NCBI GenBank assembly: GCA_033807775.1
Contig: JAWVWS010001017.1
Location: 1,054,001-1,118,000 of the forward strand
Length of the DNA: 64,000 bases
Reading direction: 5' to 3'
DNA from: Saussurea involucrata
Taxonomy: Eukaryota; Streptophyta; Magnoliopsida; Asterales; Asteraceae
Both the position numbers and the translations under genes were made by a program. Below the pieces are notes generated by a model, which was not told where the DNA came from, made no database searches, and saw only the letters and a program-made list of their open reading frames with translations. Shown here piece after piece: positions 53,464 through 64,000 of the stretch (within the stretch, counting starts at the first letter, position 1; each line of letters begins with the position of its first letter).

Positions 53464-54422
53464 TCTCTGTATTTAACAGTTCAACCAAAGATGTTAACAA
53501 ATAAGAATGATCTTAATGTGGAAAGAATTTCCAATAAGATGTTTCGAATTTTATCCATTTCATTCAGACACAAATGTCTTAATGAAGATTAGGGTTTTTC
53601 TTGATTTTTGAAACGAAATGTAAAACCCATTTTCTTGTTTTCCAGTTTTCTAAGAAGAAATAGATTCTGGAAACGAATGAAGAACAAGTTTAAGATTTTG
53701 CATTTAAACTTGAAGAACAACCATGAAATGGTTGTGTTCATAAAACCACGAAAGAAAATGATTTCATTTTACGAAGTTCTTTTGTTTGATCTTGTTAAAA
53801 CAATGAGAAGATCGGAAACAAGTTATACGCATTCGGTAATAAATAAGAACATATTAACCTTGATGTTTGATGAGGAAGATGATGAACAGTTCTTGACGAT
53901 TTTGAAATCACAAATGCAACAGTGAATTCTTTCTTGCGGAGGAAGATTGATCGCGTAAAAGAAAAATATAAACAAGGAGTTTGTTTATATAGAGATTTTA
54001 GAAAGAGAAAATCTTGGAAGTTTGAATGAGACGTGCAAACGTGTGTCAGGAAGAGAAAACGTGCCTGGGTTTATCCGTTGCAATGACGTCACAACTGTCC
54101 TTTCATATTCTTGGTTGTCTCTGAGGTTTTGAAAAACTCAGAGATACTTTTGAAAACATGAAGTACTGAATGAAAATATTCAGTGAAGGTTTTAAGAAAT
54201 TTCAAAATATCGCTGTTAAGGAAGAGATATTCAGCGATGCATTTTGTTTTGAAATCTTGCATTTTCATGTGATTGTCAGAGAGAGTAAACATACCTTGAT
54301 ATCAGTGAATCAAGTTTATTCAGAGAGAAGATGATAGAATGGGTTATACAAGTTGATTTTATCCTTACGCTGATTAATGTGAACCGCTGAAGATTTTATC
54401 CTTCAAAGTTCAGCATTCCAAG
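53464..54422 (-). other. Cop-5 spacer between pol and the env-position gene
   Basis: AT-rich leader-like sequence without a supported gene. It holds the TATA/TGACGTCA block listed separately. A 105-codon frame on the opposite strand (53608-53925) has no recognisable motif and is left out. Confidence 0.6.
53984..54091 (-). promoter_or_regulatory. Possible internal promoter for the env-position gene
   Basis: TATATAAAC (minus) at 53984-53992 and TGACGTCA at 54084-54091, 92 bp upstream. The gene's ATG is about 520 bp downstream. Inferred from motif order only. Confidence 0.45.
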
Positions 54423-57400
54423 CTAGCTGATGAGAAAGTTGAATCTTGTCTCATCAAGAGGTTTGGTAAATAAGTCAGCTAACTGATAATCAGTTGGGAT
54501 AAAATGAAGTTCTATATCACCATTCATCACATGATCTCTGATAAAATGATATCTGATTTCTATATGTTTGGTCTTTGAATGTAGTACTGGATTGTTTGCT
54601 ATAGCGATGGCACTTGTGCTGTCGCAATAGATTGGAATTTTGGAGAGCTGAAGATCATAGTCTAGTAGCTGATTTCTCAACCACAAGACTTGAGAACAAC
54701 AGCTTCCAGCAGCTACATATTCAGCTTCAGCTGTGGAGGTGGACACTGAATTTTGCTTTTTACTTGTCCAACTTACCAGCTTTCCACCTAGGAGCTGACA
54801 TCCTCCTGTGGTGCTTTTCCTATCCATTTTGCAACCTGCAAAATCACTATCTGAATAGGCGGTTAGATCAAATCCTGAATCTTTGGGATACCAAAGACCT
54901 AGATTCGCTGTACCCTTAAGATATCGAAAGATTCGCTTTACAGCTTTCATATGAGATATCTTAGGTTCAGCTTGATATCGTGCACACAAGCATGTTGCAA
55001 ACATAATATCGGGTCGGCTAGCTGTAAGATACAATAGTGAGCCGATCATCCCACGGTACAGCGTGACATTGACAGGAACACCCTTTGTGTCCTTATCAAG
55101 TGTCAGCGGTGGTGCCATAGGGGTTTTCACAGCTGAACTTTCAGTTAAGTCGAATTTCTTCAGCATATCTTTAACATATTTTCCCTGATTAATGAAAGTT
55201 CCTTTTTCAGTTTGCTTAATCTGAAGACCAAGGAAATATGTTAGTTCACCCATCATGCTCATTTTAAACTCATCTTTCATTCTATCAGCGAAACGAGTAC
55301 AAAGCTCAGGGTTAGTAGAACCAAATATAATGTCATCAACATATATTTGAACTAGAATGATATGACCTTTCACTTTTCTAAAAAAAGCGTTTTGTCAATC
55401 TTACCTCTCTCAAATTTTTCAATATGGAGATAAGTGGAAAGAGTGTCATACCATGCACGTGGAGCTTGCTTCAAGCCATAAAGTGCCTTATCCAGTTTAT
55501 AAACATAATCTGGACGCTTAGGATCTGAGAATCCTGGAGGTTGTTCCACATACACTTCTTCATTCAGCTTTCCATTTAGAAACGCTGACTTGACATCCAT
55601 CTGATGTACTTTGAAGTTCTTGTGTACAGCATATGCTAAGAATAGACGAATAGATTCAAGTCTTGCTACAGGAGCAAATGTTTCGTCATAATCTATGCCT
55701 TCCTCTTGTCTGTATCCCTGAGCAACAAGACGAGCTTTGTTGCGGGTTACAGTACCATGTTCGTCCAACTTGTTTCGATAGACCCATTTAGTGCCTATCA
55801 CAGTTTTGTCAGTTGGTCTTCGAACAAGTTTCCAAACTTTGTTTCTTTCAAATTCAGTCAGCTCTTCTTGCATGGCGCTGACCCAGTTTGGATCTTTGAG
55901 GGCATCATCTACTTTCTTTGGTTCAGTTAGTGAAATAAAATTTACAAATAAACAAATATTACCTGCATTTCGTCGAGTCTGAATCCCAGCGTTTGGATCA
56001 CCAAGAATTTGATCAATTGGGTGATTTATAGTCCATCGCTGAGCCGGAACGTGAGACGCTGACTCAACTTGAACTTGAGGAGCTGAAGATGAAGCTTCAG
56101 CGATGTCGGGAGTATTAGCCAAGAGAGGAATTGATGCAGTTGTCATTATATTCACTGATTGCTGAGAAGTAGATGGAAGGTCTGAGACATTTGGATCAAC
56201 TGCAGGTATAGTGTTTATAGGAACAGTTGAGACCCATGATGTTTCAGCTTCACTATTCTGCATGTTTGGAATGATAGTGGGACTATCATCTTCTACTGGT
56301 TGAGCATGAGGAGTGGGAAAATATTCTGAATCACCAAGATGAGAAAACATCCATTGATTCAGTTCTTCTATATCAGCGTTCGGTTTAGAGTTCGCTGAAC
56401 GGGATTCGTCAAACGTGACGTGAATAGTTTCTTCCACAGTTTGTCTTCTTCGATTGAAGACTGTGAAGGCTTTGGAAACTGAGGAGTATCCAAGAAATAT
56501 TCCATCATCAGCCTTAGGATCGAACTTTCCAAGAGCATCTCTATTGTTCAGTATGAAACACTGACATCCAAAGATGTGAAGAAAGCTGATTGAGGGCTTT
56601 CTCCCATGAAAAAGTTCATAGGCTGTTTTATTGAATCTTTTTACTATCAGCGACCTGTTTTGCGTAAAACAAGCAGTGTTGACAGCTTCTGCCCAAAACT
56701 GAGTAGGCAGGTGAGAATTGTTGAGCATTGAACGTGCAGCTTCAATAATGGTTCTATTTCTTCTTTTAGCGACTCCATTTTGTTGCGGTGTTCTCACTGA
56801 AGAAAAGTTGTGAGAAATACCCTTACTCTCAAAGAAGGAATCAAGAGAACTGTTTTTGAATTCAGTTCCATGATCACTCCTTATTGAGCGAACGGTCAGA
56901 TTGTTCAGGGTTTCCATCTTCCGAATAAAGGTGATGAGTTCTTCAGGGGTGTCACTCTTAGAACGGAGAAACATTACCCAAGTGAAGCGAGAGAATTCAT
57001 CAACTATGACCAGCGTATATTTCTTTCCAGCGATGGATTGTTTGTTAACAGGGCCAAACAAATCCATATGGAGTAGTTGTAGAGGAGATGACACTAAAGA
57101 AACTTGCTTTGATTTAAAGCTTGCTTTTGTCTGCTTCCCTTTTTCACACGCTGAACATAACGACTCTTTGGCGTATGAAAGCTGAGGTAGACCAGTGACT
57201 AACTCTTTTGAAGAAAGAGTGTTCAGTGTCTTGAAATTTAGATGAGATAGCCTCTTATGCCATAGCCAGTTGACATCAGATGAGGCCTTTGAGAAGAAAC
57301 ATGAGTTCTCAGTGGTTTTTGAGTCCATGTTTATTACATAAACATTTTCCAAACGATAACCGCTGGGAGCTATCTTCTCCTTTTTGTCAGAGACAAAGCA

Positions 57401-57685
57401 GGATTCCTTAGTAAAGATTACTTTGTTATCCATGTCGCAAAGCTGACTGATGCTTAGAAGATTATGCTTTAGCCCTTCAACATATGCGACTCTTCTGAAG
57501 GAGGTTGTACCATTTGAAAGTACACCATACCCTCGGGTATGTCCTTTTCCATTTCCACCGAAAGTCACAGAGGGACCCTTCTCTTCCTTGTATTCAGCGA
57601 GCAGGCTTTTCTTACCAGTCATGTGTCTAGAGCATCCGCTATCGAGATACCAGATACCCTTCTTAACCTGTAATACAAAGGAAGA
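54423..57685 (-). pseudogene. pol: Cop-5 pol: protease, integrase, RT, RNase H
   Basis: Follows gag in the same frame after a TAA. Protease WYLDSGCSRHMTG (57620-57660), GAG-pre-integrase WLWHKRLSHLNFKTL, integrase with LLHMDLFGPV and IRSDHGTEF. The expected catalytic Glu after PQQNGVA is Lys (codon at 56765-56767). RT has KWVYRNKLDEHGTV, MDVKSAFLNGKLNEEVY and YVDDIIFGS; RNase H has TAEAEYVAAGSCCSQ and ends FNFLIS at 54423. A one-base shift in a T/A run near 55380 separates palm motif YVDDI from upstream RT. Otherwise the frame is open for 750 codons. Both lesions would prevent autonomous integration. Confidence 0.93.
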
Positions 57686-60099
57686 TTAGTTTTTCTTGGG
57701 TACCCACTTAACCATGTATACACGTTTGTCAGTGGAAGTAGTTGGAATGGAAGGTTCAGCAGTCTTCGCAGCATTTGAGGATTCAGCTTTGTCTTTCTTC
57801 ACTTTGGTTAATTTTTTAACCTCAGTGGTAGAATTCACCTTGACCTGATTTGCACCAGGGTTGGTCTTCTTTGCCTTGGGGGCAATCTTCACCTTAGCTA
57901 TCTTTTCAGCTTTGGTGGCTGTGGGGCACTTATTAGCAATATGATCAGTGAGTCCACAGTGATAACATTTCCTATAGCTGAAAGTAGTTCTAGGACCATT
58001 TGTATGCTGAGCTTTTAATTTAGAATTAGAAGTACCAGCACCAAGTAAGCTATTTGCTTTAGAAATGGGACGAACATTCAGTTCTTCAGATTTCTTACCA
58101 AGGACATCCAATCTGAGTCTAGGAGTAGATCGCTGAATAAATCCAGATATCTGCTTCCTTGATCCAGAGGGATGAGCCACTGAAGCTTTAGAAGCATTCA
58201 GTTTTGGTACTAAGGTACCCTTCTGAGGATTCTGGTAAATAACAATTCCTTTACCTTTGTCTTTACAGACAAAGGTAGGTTTGAATAAACCATTTTCTCC
58301 TTGCCTTTTGAGGAGGTAGGAGTTTCCTCAGGGATTGGTGTAATGGACGAGGAGCACTGAGAAGATGAAGTATCAGCGACTGAGGATACGAACGTTCCAA
58401 ATTTAAGCATTGAACGCTCAGTGGTTGGTTTTGAAGTTTCATATTTGTAACCCAAACCACGTTTATCACTCAGTGGAATTTGAGACTTTATTATCTCAGT
58501 GATCTTTGTTGAAGAATTACACCATCCTTCAACAGTAGCTTTTTCAGCCTTTAATGCAGCGATAGCTTCTGCTCGTTCGATTTTGACTAGCTGATTTAAA
58601 TATACTTGATCTTTAAAATCTTCTTCAATTTTAGAAAGCTTTTCTATTTGAAGGTGGCAATTTTTAAGCTTTTCAGCGAGATCAAGATTTTGGTTTTCAA
58701 CCACAGTTTTGCCGTTCATGGCTTCGTATAAACTTCTAGTCAAGAGATCGATCTTACGGAGACTATCAGCTTCATCAATATTTGCAATATTGGTAAAGAA
58801 AGAAGGTGATACCTGAATGGCAGATGTTGAAGTGGAGGGAATGTCTGAACTTTCTTCTTCTTCTTCAATCTTAGCCATGAGACATTGATTTGCTTCATCA
58901 TCTTCAGAGTCAGATGATGATGCTTCTTCATCAGAAGCAGCCCAATCATAGTCAGCCATCAGGCCTTTGCCTTTCTTCTTAAAGCTTTTCAGCTTCGCAT
59001 ATTTTTCTTTCAGCTTTGAGTATTTGTCATCTTTATTCCTTGGAACAAAGGATTTTTTTGTAAAAGCTGAGGGTCTAGAAACTTTCTTAGACCTGCACTC
59101 GTTAGCAAAATGTCCTACTTTTTCGCAGTTAAAACAAGTAGCAGTAGCCTTATCAACAAAAACTGATGATTTAGGCTTGTCAGTTATGGAAAGAGGTTTG
59201 TTCTTTCTAAACATTTTCTTCTTGGCAAATCTCCTGAACTTCTTAGTTAGGAGAGCCAAAGATTCATCATCTGAAAAATCAGAATCTGATGACCTTTCAG
59301 AGTTACTCTCTAACTCAGTGATAGTGACCGAGGGTCGCTGAGTAGAAGGTTCCTCTGAGATTAAAGCAACAGGGGTGCTTTTGGAATCTTTTACAAGATT
59401 CTTCTTAAGATGGCTTGATTGCTCATGATTCAGCAACGTGCCATATAAGGTAGCAAGGGTCATTGATTTTAGATCCTTTGACAGCTTGAGACACATAGAA
59501 TAATTGTCCCAGCTTTCAGGTAAACATTCTAGAAACTTTGTCAACACCTCAAAGTTAGAATATTCCTTACCAACAGTTTTCAAATCTATAATTAAACAAT
59601 TAAAACGGTGGTGAACTTCAGAGAGAGTTTCATTCTTACCAGAAATGAAGCTTTCGTATTGTCTTACCAGGTTGATCTTTCTTGAGTCCTGGACTTCAGA
59701 CGTTCCTTCATACTGAACACATATTGTGTCCCACATGGCTTTTGATGTTTTTAGGTTCATGACGGAATGGTAGACTTCGTCAGGAAGGGCCATGGATAGT
59801 ATGGATCTGGCTTTTGTATCTATAGCCACTTTCTTCTTATCTTCGTCGGTCCACATGTGTATTTCCTTAGGAATCAGCCTTTCTGGAATAGCAGGTCTAT
59901 TTGCAGTGGCCGGAACTGAAGGATCAATTGTTACAGGGATGTATGGGCCGTTTTCAAGATAGTAAGGCATAGTGGGGTCTACACCTTCTAAGAAGAGTGT
60001 CATCCTATTTTTCCATAAGTTGAAGTTGTCTCTGGAAAATCTAGGGGGTTTTGCAAGAGAACCATTGTCTATATAATTTGTGTTTGTGTTGGTGGCCAT
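57686..60099 (-). pseudogene. gag: Cop-5 gag
   Basis: MATNTNTNYIDNGSLAKPPRF at 60099 starts a SIRE-type Gag with FNLWKNRMTLFLEGVD, MWDTICVQYEGTSEVQ and FLECLPESWDNYSM. First zinc knuckle CFNCEKVGHFANEC, then an acidic/Ser stretch and a coiled coil (LAEKLKNCHLQIEKLSKIEE). A frameshift near 58270 moves to the frame 58180-57686, which has a second knuckle CYHCGLTDHIANKC, a Lys-rich basic tail and VYMVKWVPKKN before TAA (57686-57688). Apart from the shift the protein is intact (about 800 residues). Confidence 0.92.
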
Positions 60100-60165
60100 T
60101 TTCAGATAATAGCAAGGAAGAGAAATATCTTAGATTAGATCTTGTTTATGAGATTAAACAAATCC

Positions 60166-60177
60166 GCTCTGATACCA
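60166..60177 (-). other. Cop-5 primer binding site (tRNA-iMet)
   Basis: TGGTATCAGAGC on the minus strand, two bases after the LTR. Confidence 0.92.
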
Positions 60178-60179
60178 CT

Positions 60180-61141
60180 TGTTGGTCACGAAGGCCTATA
60201 CAAGTTTGTAGATGGGGGGGTTGAATACAAACACACAGATTTTACTTTTCTAAATTGTTTATTGATAAATCATTAACAATTTACAGCTTGTTGCGGAAAC
60301 AAGATTAAGGATAAACCTAAATCTAAACAAGTTGGAACACTAAGGTTTCTTGCACTAAGAGAGATAAGGAAATTACTAATAATAACCTATCTTGAGATAA
60401 GAGATTGAACTTGTCCAGAATTAGCAAGTTACTTCAAATGAAGTGAGTTCATCTCTTTATATGCTGCATGCATTTAATGCAAGTCAGTATATACTTTACA
60501 CGTGTCATCAGCTGGTTGGTTGCATGTCATTGACCTTTGTTGACAACCTTAGTAGCCGTATGGATGAACAGTGTAGTATCAGAGTGGTTGTACGATTTCA
60601 GATTTTCGGAGGTTCTTTTCTGACATTTCGTACGGAGTCGTGCAAGGGTGGATAAGACAAAAGTATTTTGTACGGAGGACTTCATGATCAGCTTTTCGTT
60701 GATTCAGCGATTATCATTTTCTATTCAGCGAATGATAAAGTTCAGCGATAGCTGAAGTCTTGTACTTGATACTTCACGTTGAGTGGACAAATCTGAGTCT
60801 TCGTTGATCCGCATCAGTTCATTAGGAGACTTGTCGCTGGTTCTTGAGCTTGATCTTCGTCAGCGTAGAACCTTTGTTGACGTGAAACTTGTCTTCAGGG
60901 ATCATAAGTAAACAACTAACTTATCAGCGATCATCATAATGACTGAACAGACTCAGAGCATTAATGGTGAACAGTTTCGCTGAATGTTTAACTTAAAGAG
61001 CGAGAGTTCCTATCAGCGGTACTGGAAGATCTTAGTACTTATCAGCGATAGTGAAACTCTGATACATATTGTTTACATACAATTTTCACTAAGTATTTAA
61101 GAGAGGGTCATTATCAAATCACTGAGGGTTTGGATCAACAT
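60180..61141 (-). repeat. Cop-5 5' LTR
   Basis: TGTTGGTCACGAAGGCC to GTTTGGATCAACA on the plus strand. Confidence 0.96.
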
Positions 61142-61146
61142 ATATA

Positions 61147-61287
61147 TGTATATACGAAATTTACATATAAACGAAAATACATAAACAAAGTTTCAAGGAG
61201 AAAAAGACTAACTCGAGTTTCTTGATCACAAATTTGAAGAAGAACGTTTGTTGGATTGAGGCCTGCAAAGCAGTGTCCTTAGACAGA
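61147..61287 (-). other. Cop-4 leader, LTR-proximal part
   Basis: Non-coding. The usual TGGTATCAGAGC site is not present next to the 5' LTR (minus strand reads TTCTGTCTAAGGACACTG), so the primer tRNA is unknown. Confidence 0.65.
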
Positions 61288-61643
61288 AATTCGTCCCTCG
61301 TACCGTATCGATTGGACGTCTATCTAGAGGATACAACAACCCGTTCATGAATCGAACTCTCGAACCTGACGAATCAAACTATGTTTCCTTCTTGAAGAAC
61401 AATGAAGAACTTTGAGAGAATTTGAGAGAGTATGCGTTTTTGTATATTGTAATCTGTTACATATGCATCCTATTTATAGAAGATCAACTGGTGCCAATGA
61501 AAAGTCGCACCTTTTCATGAAAAGTCGCACCTTTTCATGAAAAGTCGCACCTTTTCATGAAAAGTCACACCTTTTCATATAAAAGGTCACACCTTTTCAT
61601 ATGAAAAGTCACATCTTTTCATATGTAACAGATTACCCCAACA
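61288..61643 (-). repeat. Cop-4 5' LTR
   Basis: Same ends as 43051-43436. TATAAATAGG (minus) at 61469-61478; six folding repeats at 61499-61623, arranged differently from the 3' LTR. Confidence 0.9.
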
Positions 61644-63112
61644 AGCTTTGCACGAGGAACTATCCAAATAGATCGGAGTGTCGTCAAACGAGATTGTTTC
61701 AGGAGTGACTGGTGTCATTGGAGCATCCACTGAATTCTCCTTAGCCATTCTCAGCGTTAAAGCTTCTGTCGCCAATGCGGACAGTTGAGAGGTCAACTTA
61801 GCAATCTCGGTTCAATAAGACTCTCTTTCAGATTCGGGTAGTGTCTCGGGTTTGGTCTGTTTAAGATTTTCGATAGAATCTAAAAGTACAATCCTTTCGG
61901 TTTCATAAATGACCTTGTCTCTCGCAATCGATTCTTCAAGTTTGAAAATGATGTTTTCCAAAATCAGAGGTGGAACATAACGTTTTAACCCTGATTTATC
62001 GTTAGAATCTACATCTGTTGTTGTCGGTACGGGAAGCGGAGTTTCAACCGTTTTGGCAAGCGAACAGATGTCGAAGTAATTATTGGGGAGATGAGGAATT
62101 TTGCTTTTTAAATACGACGCATTAAGCGTTTCGTACACGAAAGGGATCTGTACATTTATATTTTTCCTAGGTGGTGCATCATCTGATTTCGTGGTATTTT
62201 CGAAAGTAGGATTATTAGTTTTAGGTTTTGCCTCTATTGGTGGTAGAGGTATGGCTGTTTGTCTTTTAAAATCCTCAAACTCCTCATCTTCCGGAGATGC
62301 CTTAGTCCACTTAATCTTGTACTCGGGATATATCTTATCTAGGCCCATGAAATCGAATTCATAAAGAGTGGGGACCTTGGATAAGACTTTCTTTAGGTAG
62401 CACGGATTATCATATCCGAGTCCCCAAAGTGAGTTGTAATATTTGAATTCCTTAGGCTTGTTCAAGTGGATGGTTTGTTCGGATTGACCAAGTTTGTAAA
62501 GTTTGGATTCAAGATCCTTAAGCTTGGTGGTCAACTTATCATTTTCTTTTAAAACATTTTCTTGAACTAAGACACTTTTAGAATACTCCTCCTGAGACTT
62601 CTCTAACTTTTGAGTATATTCGGATATTTGGGTCTCGAGGAGTTCAGCTCGTTTTGAAATTGCCGAGCACTCAGATTGATAGTTTTCTATCACACACCTG
62701 TCCTCAGCCTTTTCAATCGCTAGCTTGCCTATGGTATCATATTTGATCTTAGCCTCGGCTTCTAGTTTAGAGACGTGAGCGTCTTTGATCTTAACCTTAT
62801 GTTTGAATGAATCTAAGGTACGCACCATTTCATGCATTTGATTAATCAAGTTAGCCTTGGAGGAACCACATACCTAACACTCGTGCTTGTCTTTCTTCTT
62901 GTCGGAAGAGTCATCTTCGGAATCAGATTCTTACGGATTCAGGCCAGTGTAACACATACGGATTCAGGCCAGTGTAACACATATGCGCTTCCTCATCTTC
63001 ATTCTCGTCATCAGTCTTTAGGAGCCAATGATCGTCTTCCACTTGTAGCACTTTGCCCGCTTCCTTCTGCCTTGACAGGAGCATCTTATTCTTGTAGTAC
63101 TCAGCATTGCGT
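61644..63112 (-). pseudogene. Second copy of the Cop-1 gag segment
   Basis: Corresponds to 37686-37841 joined to 41729-43016, without the Cop-3 insertion. The long frame 62849-61812 differs from the first copy by about seven residues in 345 (for example DKLTTKLK for EKLTTKLK, KNINVQ for KNMNVQ). It shares the TAA and TAG upstream of MINQMHE and has a private 26-bp tandem duplication (about 62933-62984). It ends abruptly at the Cop-4 LTR on the left and at an LTR-like start on the right. Confidence 0.85.
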
Positions 63113-64000
63113 TGTAACAACCCGGATTCCCAAACATACAACAAGTAACATACATTGCATAACATCGTTATATAACAATACACATCATATAACAAATACG
63201 GTCCCTTTAGTCTTTACAATCCAAAATAGGGTATTTCATTACAAACTTTTCCCTAACTAAATACATGATATCTAGTTATGAAATTAGAATAGCAAAACAC
63301 GTCTTAGTCTTCATAACATCCTTCTTCCAAAAGCTAAACACATAGTACTCTTCTCATTTGCTCTTACCCGATCCACGACCTGGAATACATATTTTTAAAA
63401 CAAAATGAGGGTTAGACCTAGAGGTCTAAGTGAGAAAATCCCTGTTAGTTTGAAACCATTTGCACAAATACCATATATATATCACAAAAGATAAATTCCA
63501 ATCATAACTCACGCATCATGTACTTTTCCTGTCTCATTCCCATGGCCATATTAGTTGGTTGCAAGCCAACTAATAAATTAACTCCACTGTACTACAATTA
63601 CAGCCAACACCGTTGTACGAATATTACAGCCAACACCACCGGTCCTAAGCCCGGCCAACACACTCTCGTATAGTGTAATACTCATGTAAATATAATATAC
63701 ATCTCCACATATTATATTTCAAACATAAGCACATAATCACATATCTAATACGCACATATATGTATTCCAGTTTGAAAACATTTTGAAGTAAAACTCACCT
63801 GTTCGCTTATCAAAACGCTTCCAATCCTTTCTCAAAAATACAGTTCAGCCTTCACCCCAAATCTACAGAATCTGAAACAAATAGGTACAAGTATCTCTTT
63901 ACCAAATAGAACACATAAGACTTACTAGAGCTAAGAACTCTAGATAGCTCAATTCCTCCAAATGTTACCCCCAAGCCCGAACTTAAGTCTAGTCCACAGA
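63113..64000 (+). mobile_element. Chr-1: start of an LTR-like sequence, runs out of the window
   Basis: TGTAACAACCCGGATTCCC resembles the 5' ends of plant Ty3/gypsy chromovirus LTRs, and 'aaaatgagggttagacct...gtctaagtgag' further on is of the same kind. No coding sequence. The other end lies outside the window, so neither size nor family can be settled. Confidence 0.5.

Larger units (their letters stand above)
48150..61141 (-). mobile_element. Cop-5: SIRE-type Ty1/copia retrotransposon, complete insertion, minus strand
   Basis: Flanked by TATAT at 48145-48149 and 61142-61146. Right to left: 5' LTR 61141-60180, primer site, gag 60099-57686, pol 57685-54423, a 950-bp spacer with a possible internal promoter, a long env-position gene 53463-49385, polypurine tract, 3' LTR 49113-48150. 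The large size, two zinc knuckles, gag stop before pol and extra downstream gene fit the SIRE/Maximus lineage. LTRs differ at about ten positions and one 3-bp gap by eye, so it is among the younger elements. Confidence 0.96.
43051..61643 (-). mobile_element. Cop-4: Ty1/copia retrotransposon, minus strand, interrupted by Cop-5, no target duplication
   Basis: Right to left: 5' LTR 61643-61288, leader, [Cop-5], leader 48149-48050, gag-pol 48049-44032, 3' UTR, duplicated polypurine tract, 3' LTR 43436-43051. Neighbours are the Chr-1 stub on the left and interior Cop-1 sequence on the right, with no matching 5-bp repeats. Net length about 5.6 kb. Pol is broken at several points. Confidence 0.9.

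Noticed and set aside
53608..53925. 105-codon plus-strand frame in the Cop-5 spacer
   Set aside because: Opposite to the likely leader of the env-position gene; no recognisable domain and AT-driven composition.
61147..61287. Initiator-Met primer site for Cop-4
   Set aside because: No TGGTATCAGAGC next to the 5' LTR on either strand; the sequence there does not let me name a primer tRNA.
1..64000. tRNA, rRNA or small RNA genes
   Set aside because: No cloverleaf or rRNA-like sequence seen; the only tRNA-related matches are primer sites next to LTRs.

Overview
The window is plant intergenic DNA made almost entirely of nested LTR retrotransposons. I see no host protein-coding gene, rRNA or tRNA gene. 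Evidence for a plant: Ty3/gypsy elements of the Tat lineage (dual RNase H, antisense extra gene), a SIRE-type Ty1/copia element with an extra gene after pol, initiator-Met primer sites, and spliceosomal GT-AG introns. The coiled-coil copia ORFs resemble sequences I associate with Asteraceae; that family assignment is a guess and no species is claimed.

Layout, left block. Bases 1-1328 are an unassigned flank ending like an LTR terminus. Tat-1 (minus strand, 1329-22761) has its far end cut at 1329. It is interrupted by two complete insertions: Tat-2 (5143-12352, minus, target duplication GTCGT) and Tat-3 (13379-19990, plus, target duplication CCCGT). All three share LTR ends (TGTTTGGG...TTAACA), primer site and polypurine tract.

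Middle block. A defective copia element, Cop-1 (minus), is the host of Tat-4 (23030-36736, plus, GTGAG) and Cop-3 (37842-41723, plus, AACTT). Cop-2 (27673-33809, plus, AAAAC) is nested in the antisense gene of Tat-4. Cop-2 and Cop-3 are non-autonomous: they carry a coiled-coil Gag-like ORF but no pol, followed by over 2 kb of repeat-rich non-coding DNA.

Right block. Cop-4 (43051-61643, minus) is a decayed copia element with no target duplication. Its flanks are two non-adjacent points of the same Cop-1 sequence, so about 1.5 kb of Cop-1 recurs at 61644-63112. Inside Cop-4 lies Cop-5 (48150-61141, minus, TATAT), a 13-kb SIRE-type element with gag, pol and a long env-position gene. From 63113 to the end is the start of another LTR-like sequence.

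How the genes relate. The four Tat copies divide the labour. Tat-1, Tat-2 and Tat-4 carry gag-protease but have lost most of pol. Tat-3 carries RT, two RNase H domains and integrase but no gag or protease. All four carry, opposite to gag/pol, some or all of a separate gene with its own TATA box, a conserved TGACGTCA motif upstream and, where complete, four exons. Only the Tat-2 copy of that gene has an open frame across all exons. The most interesting signals are this split gag/pol arrangement, the spliced antisense gene with its promoter, a base-paired LTR hairpin with compensatory changes, and several scars of aberrant reverse transcription.
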